NCBI GenBank assembly: GCA_934661755.1 | Contig: CAKUJM010000011.1 | Location: forward strand, 1-61,271 | Direction of reading: 5' to 3' | Source: an uncultured Lentisphaeria bacterium | GTDB taxonomy: Bacteria > Verrucomicrobiota > Lentisphaeria > Oligosphaerales > Oligosphaeraceae | DNA length: 61,271 nt | Shown here: one piece after another, positions 60,020-61,271 of the stretch | Position numbering within the stretch: the first letter of the stretch is position 1 | Layout of the letters: each line of letters starts with the position of its first letter | Position numbers and translations under genes: made by a program | The notes under the pieces: model-generated | Told to the model about the DNA's origin: nothing | The model's input: the letters and a program-made list of their open reading frames with translations, nothing else | The model's database searches: none

Positions 60020-61072
60020 TCACGGCGTGTCCCGCTGGCATCCGGAGGGCGCGGGAGGCGCAATCTCCGCGGCATTCGGATGCCAGGATGGCTGCCGGCG
60101 GCGCAAGGCGTCGGCGATTTCAACGGCGTCAAGCGACGCGGCCAGGTCGTCGGAATCCGGGAAGCCATGGCGCAGGTGGTCGATGAATGCGGCGTTTTCC
60201 GAATAGTAGCCGGCAAGGTAGAGCTCCTCGTGGTTGCGCCGGTCCGGCGTCGGGGCGTCGATGCGCAGCAGGCTGGCATCGCGGTAGACGCAGATCCGTC
60301 CGGGGTTGTCCGCTCCGCCGCCGGGGACCACCGTCTCGGCAATCAGCGTCCAGTGGCGCGTACACATGGTGTAGCGCTCAAAGGATGCGCCAGTGGAGGG
60401 GCAGAAGCTGATGAGGCCGGTTGAGCCGTTGTCAAAACGGCAGTCGAGGAAGATGTTCCGGCACTGGCGCTCACGCTCAAGCGTCTGGTAGGAAAAGGAG
60501 ACCGAATCATAGGATGCCCCGCAGAGGTGGCGGAGGGCGTCAATGCCATGGATCGCAGTGGTCGAGAAATCCGCGTCGAAGCGCTCGCATCGGTAGAAGT
60601 CGCACCGGATGTGCTCGACGCGCTCGCGGCATAGCCCGCGCTGAAGCTCCATCAGCTGGTTGAGCAGGGGGGAATAACGACGGTTGAAGGCGACCATCAC
60701 CGGCATTTGCGACTTGCGGCGCGCCGCTGACAAGGCCGATATCTCCGCGCGGTTGCGGCCCGGCGGCTTCTCCAGCATCACCGGATATCCTGCCGACAAC
60801 ACCGCGCAGCCGACCTCGGAGGTGGCGGACACCTGGGTCAGGACGCAGACGCCGTCCGGCGACTCCGCCGACAGCATCCGACGCCAGTCGCCATAGCTGC
60901 GGGCAAAGCCGAATGACTGCGCAAATCGCGCCGCCCGTGCCGAATCCAGGTCGGCGACCGCCGCCAATTCCAGTGACGGATCCTCCCGGCGGAGCATTTG
61001 CAACGACGGCCCATGTGCGAAGTTGGCAAAGGCGCCGGCGCCGATTATACACAGCCTGATCGGTCTGCTCAT
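60020..61072 (-). CDS. Gfo/Idh/MocA-family oxidoreductase
   Basis: A 350-residue NAD(P)-dependent oxidoreductase acting on sugars or inositols. The Rossmann loop is LCIIGAGAFANFAHGP. The GFO_IDH_MocA signature is followed by VMLEKPPGRN, carrying the EKP catalytic-lysine motif with its Lys. The second domain contains VAFNRRYSPLLNQLM and FSTTAIHGIDALRHL, with His as the likely active-site acid near the sugar site. It is the first gene of the operon, so its product may process the sugars released by the downstream lyase-like protein. The promoter region carries phased repeats (61109-61150). Confidence 0.87.
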   Translation of the reverse strand: MSRPIRLCIIGAGAFANFAHGPSLQMLRREDPSLELAAVADLDSARAARFAQSFGFARSYGDWRRMLSAESPDGVCVLTQVSATSEVGCAVLSAGYPVMLEKPPGRNRAEISALSAARRKSQMPVMVAFNRRYSPLLNQLMELQRGLCRERVEHIRCDFYRCERFDADFSTTAIHGIDALRHLCGASYDSVSFSYQTLERERQCRNIFLDCRFDNGSTGLISFCPSTGASFERYTMCTRHWTLIAETVVPGGGADNPGRICVYRDASLLRIDAPTPDRRNHEELYLAGYYSENAAFIDHLRHGFPDSDDLAASLDAVEIADALRRRQPSWHPNAAEIAPPAPSGCQRDTP

Positions 61073-61108
61073 CGCATAATTCCCTGTAGGTGGTGGAGTT
61101 ATCGACTA

Positions 61109-61150
61109 ATTGTTTAGAATTGTTTTCTATTGTTGCCATAATATACAACA
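61109..61150 (-). promoter_or_regulatory. Operator/promoter region with phased repeats
   Basis: ATTGTT occurs at 61109, 61119 and 61129 with an exact 10-bp period (AACAAT on the minus strand). TGTTG-N10-CAACA (61131-61150) is an inverted repeat overlapping a TATATT/TATTAT -10 candidate. A phased set of sites on one face of the helix is typical of a regulator binding site. Its location upstream of the operon that encodes a GntR/LacI-type regulator suggests autoregulation. Confidence 0.55.
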
Positions 61151-61271
61151 GATTTTGGAAAAGTCGCCGGAGATGGAGTTTTTTTCCCGTCGTGGCCAGT
61201 AACAAAGAATGAAATTGCCAGAAGGCTGGATTTCCCCTTTCCCCTCCTGCGTCCCCGCAAACATGGCATAA

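Overview
The window is GC-rich DNA from a Gram-negative bacterium. FadL-like and other beta-barrel outer-membrane proteins, lipoproteins and secreted polysaccharide-active enzymes show the two-membrane envelope. A pseudopilin-like N-methylation protein beside a lyase, an SGNH hydrolase, a Gfo/Idh oxidoreductase and a GntR/LacI hybrid regulator is typical of Lentisphaerota (Victivallales-like) and related PVC bacteria. That assignment is an inference from gene content; there is no rRNA in the window.

Layout. 1-2.3 kb: a minus-strand TIM-barrel glycosidase with a near-consensus promoter and a long leader. Part of that leader is repeated at the window edge. 2.6-10.4 kb (plus): acpP, fabF, proB, a U32/RlhA-like protein and a GH127 arabinofuranosidase, then tRNA-Leu(GAG). 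10.7-17.7 kb (minus): MATE exporter, ClC channel, metG, an ABC-2 permease and a lipoprotein. 18.0-25.4 kb: purN-like formyltransferase (plus), then a minus run with trkA-like NAD-binding protein, a secreted unknown, a SpoU methyltransferase, hemolysin III, a GT2 and a FadL porin. 24.7-31.1 kb: a tightly coupled minus operon of NYN-LOTUS protein, M15-like peptidase, coiled-coil/TPR protein, metallophosphoesterase and HTH-PTS IIA fusion. 31.3-35.5 kb (minus): yraN, dapB, ctpA, glyS. 35.7-42.7 kb (plus): TPR/SH3 protein, a short alaS, two CNNM/CorC-like proteins and metY.

42.8-51.4 kb (plus) is the most unusual region: four consecutive secreted or surface genes of unknown role. They are a WNLVGIP-motif protein, a protein with two dockerin-like EF-hand repeats, a 1593-residue cadherin/Ig-like giant and an outer-membrane beta-barrel. 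A run of 13 G lies upstream, and the first gene probably has a leaderless transcript. 51.4-61.1 kb (minus) is a polysaccharide-use operon: Gfo/Idh oxidoreductase, regulator, SGNH hydrolase, pseudopilin, and a 1783-residue lyase-like protein with a recent internal duplication and a C-terminal beta-propeller.

Non-coding structure. A family of short interspersed repeats, about 30-120 bp and ending in an ATCCGTGA/TCACGGAT inverted repeat, occurs in at least four intergenic sites, with a shorter fifth relative. A hairpin repeat recurs at two gene 3' ends. A GATAACGGAG word is repeated in several intergenic gaps. The M15-like gene has two strong perfect hairpins flanking its start codon. There is no CRISPR array, insertion sequence or prophage that I can see.
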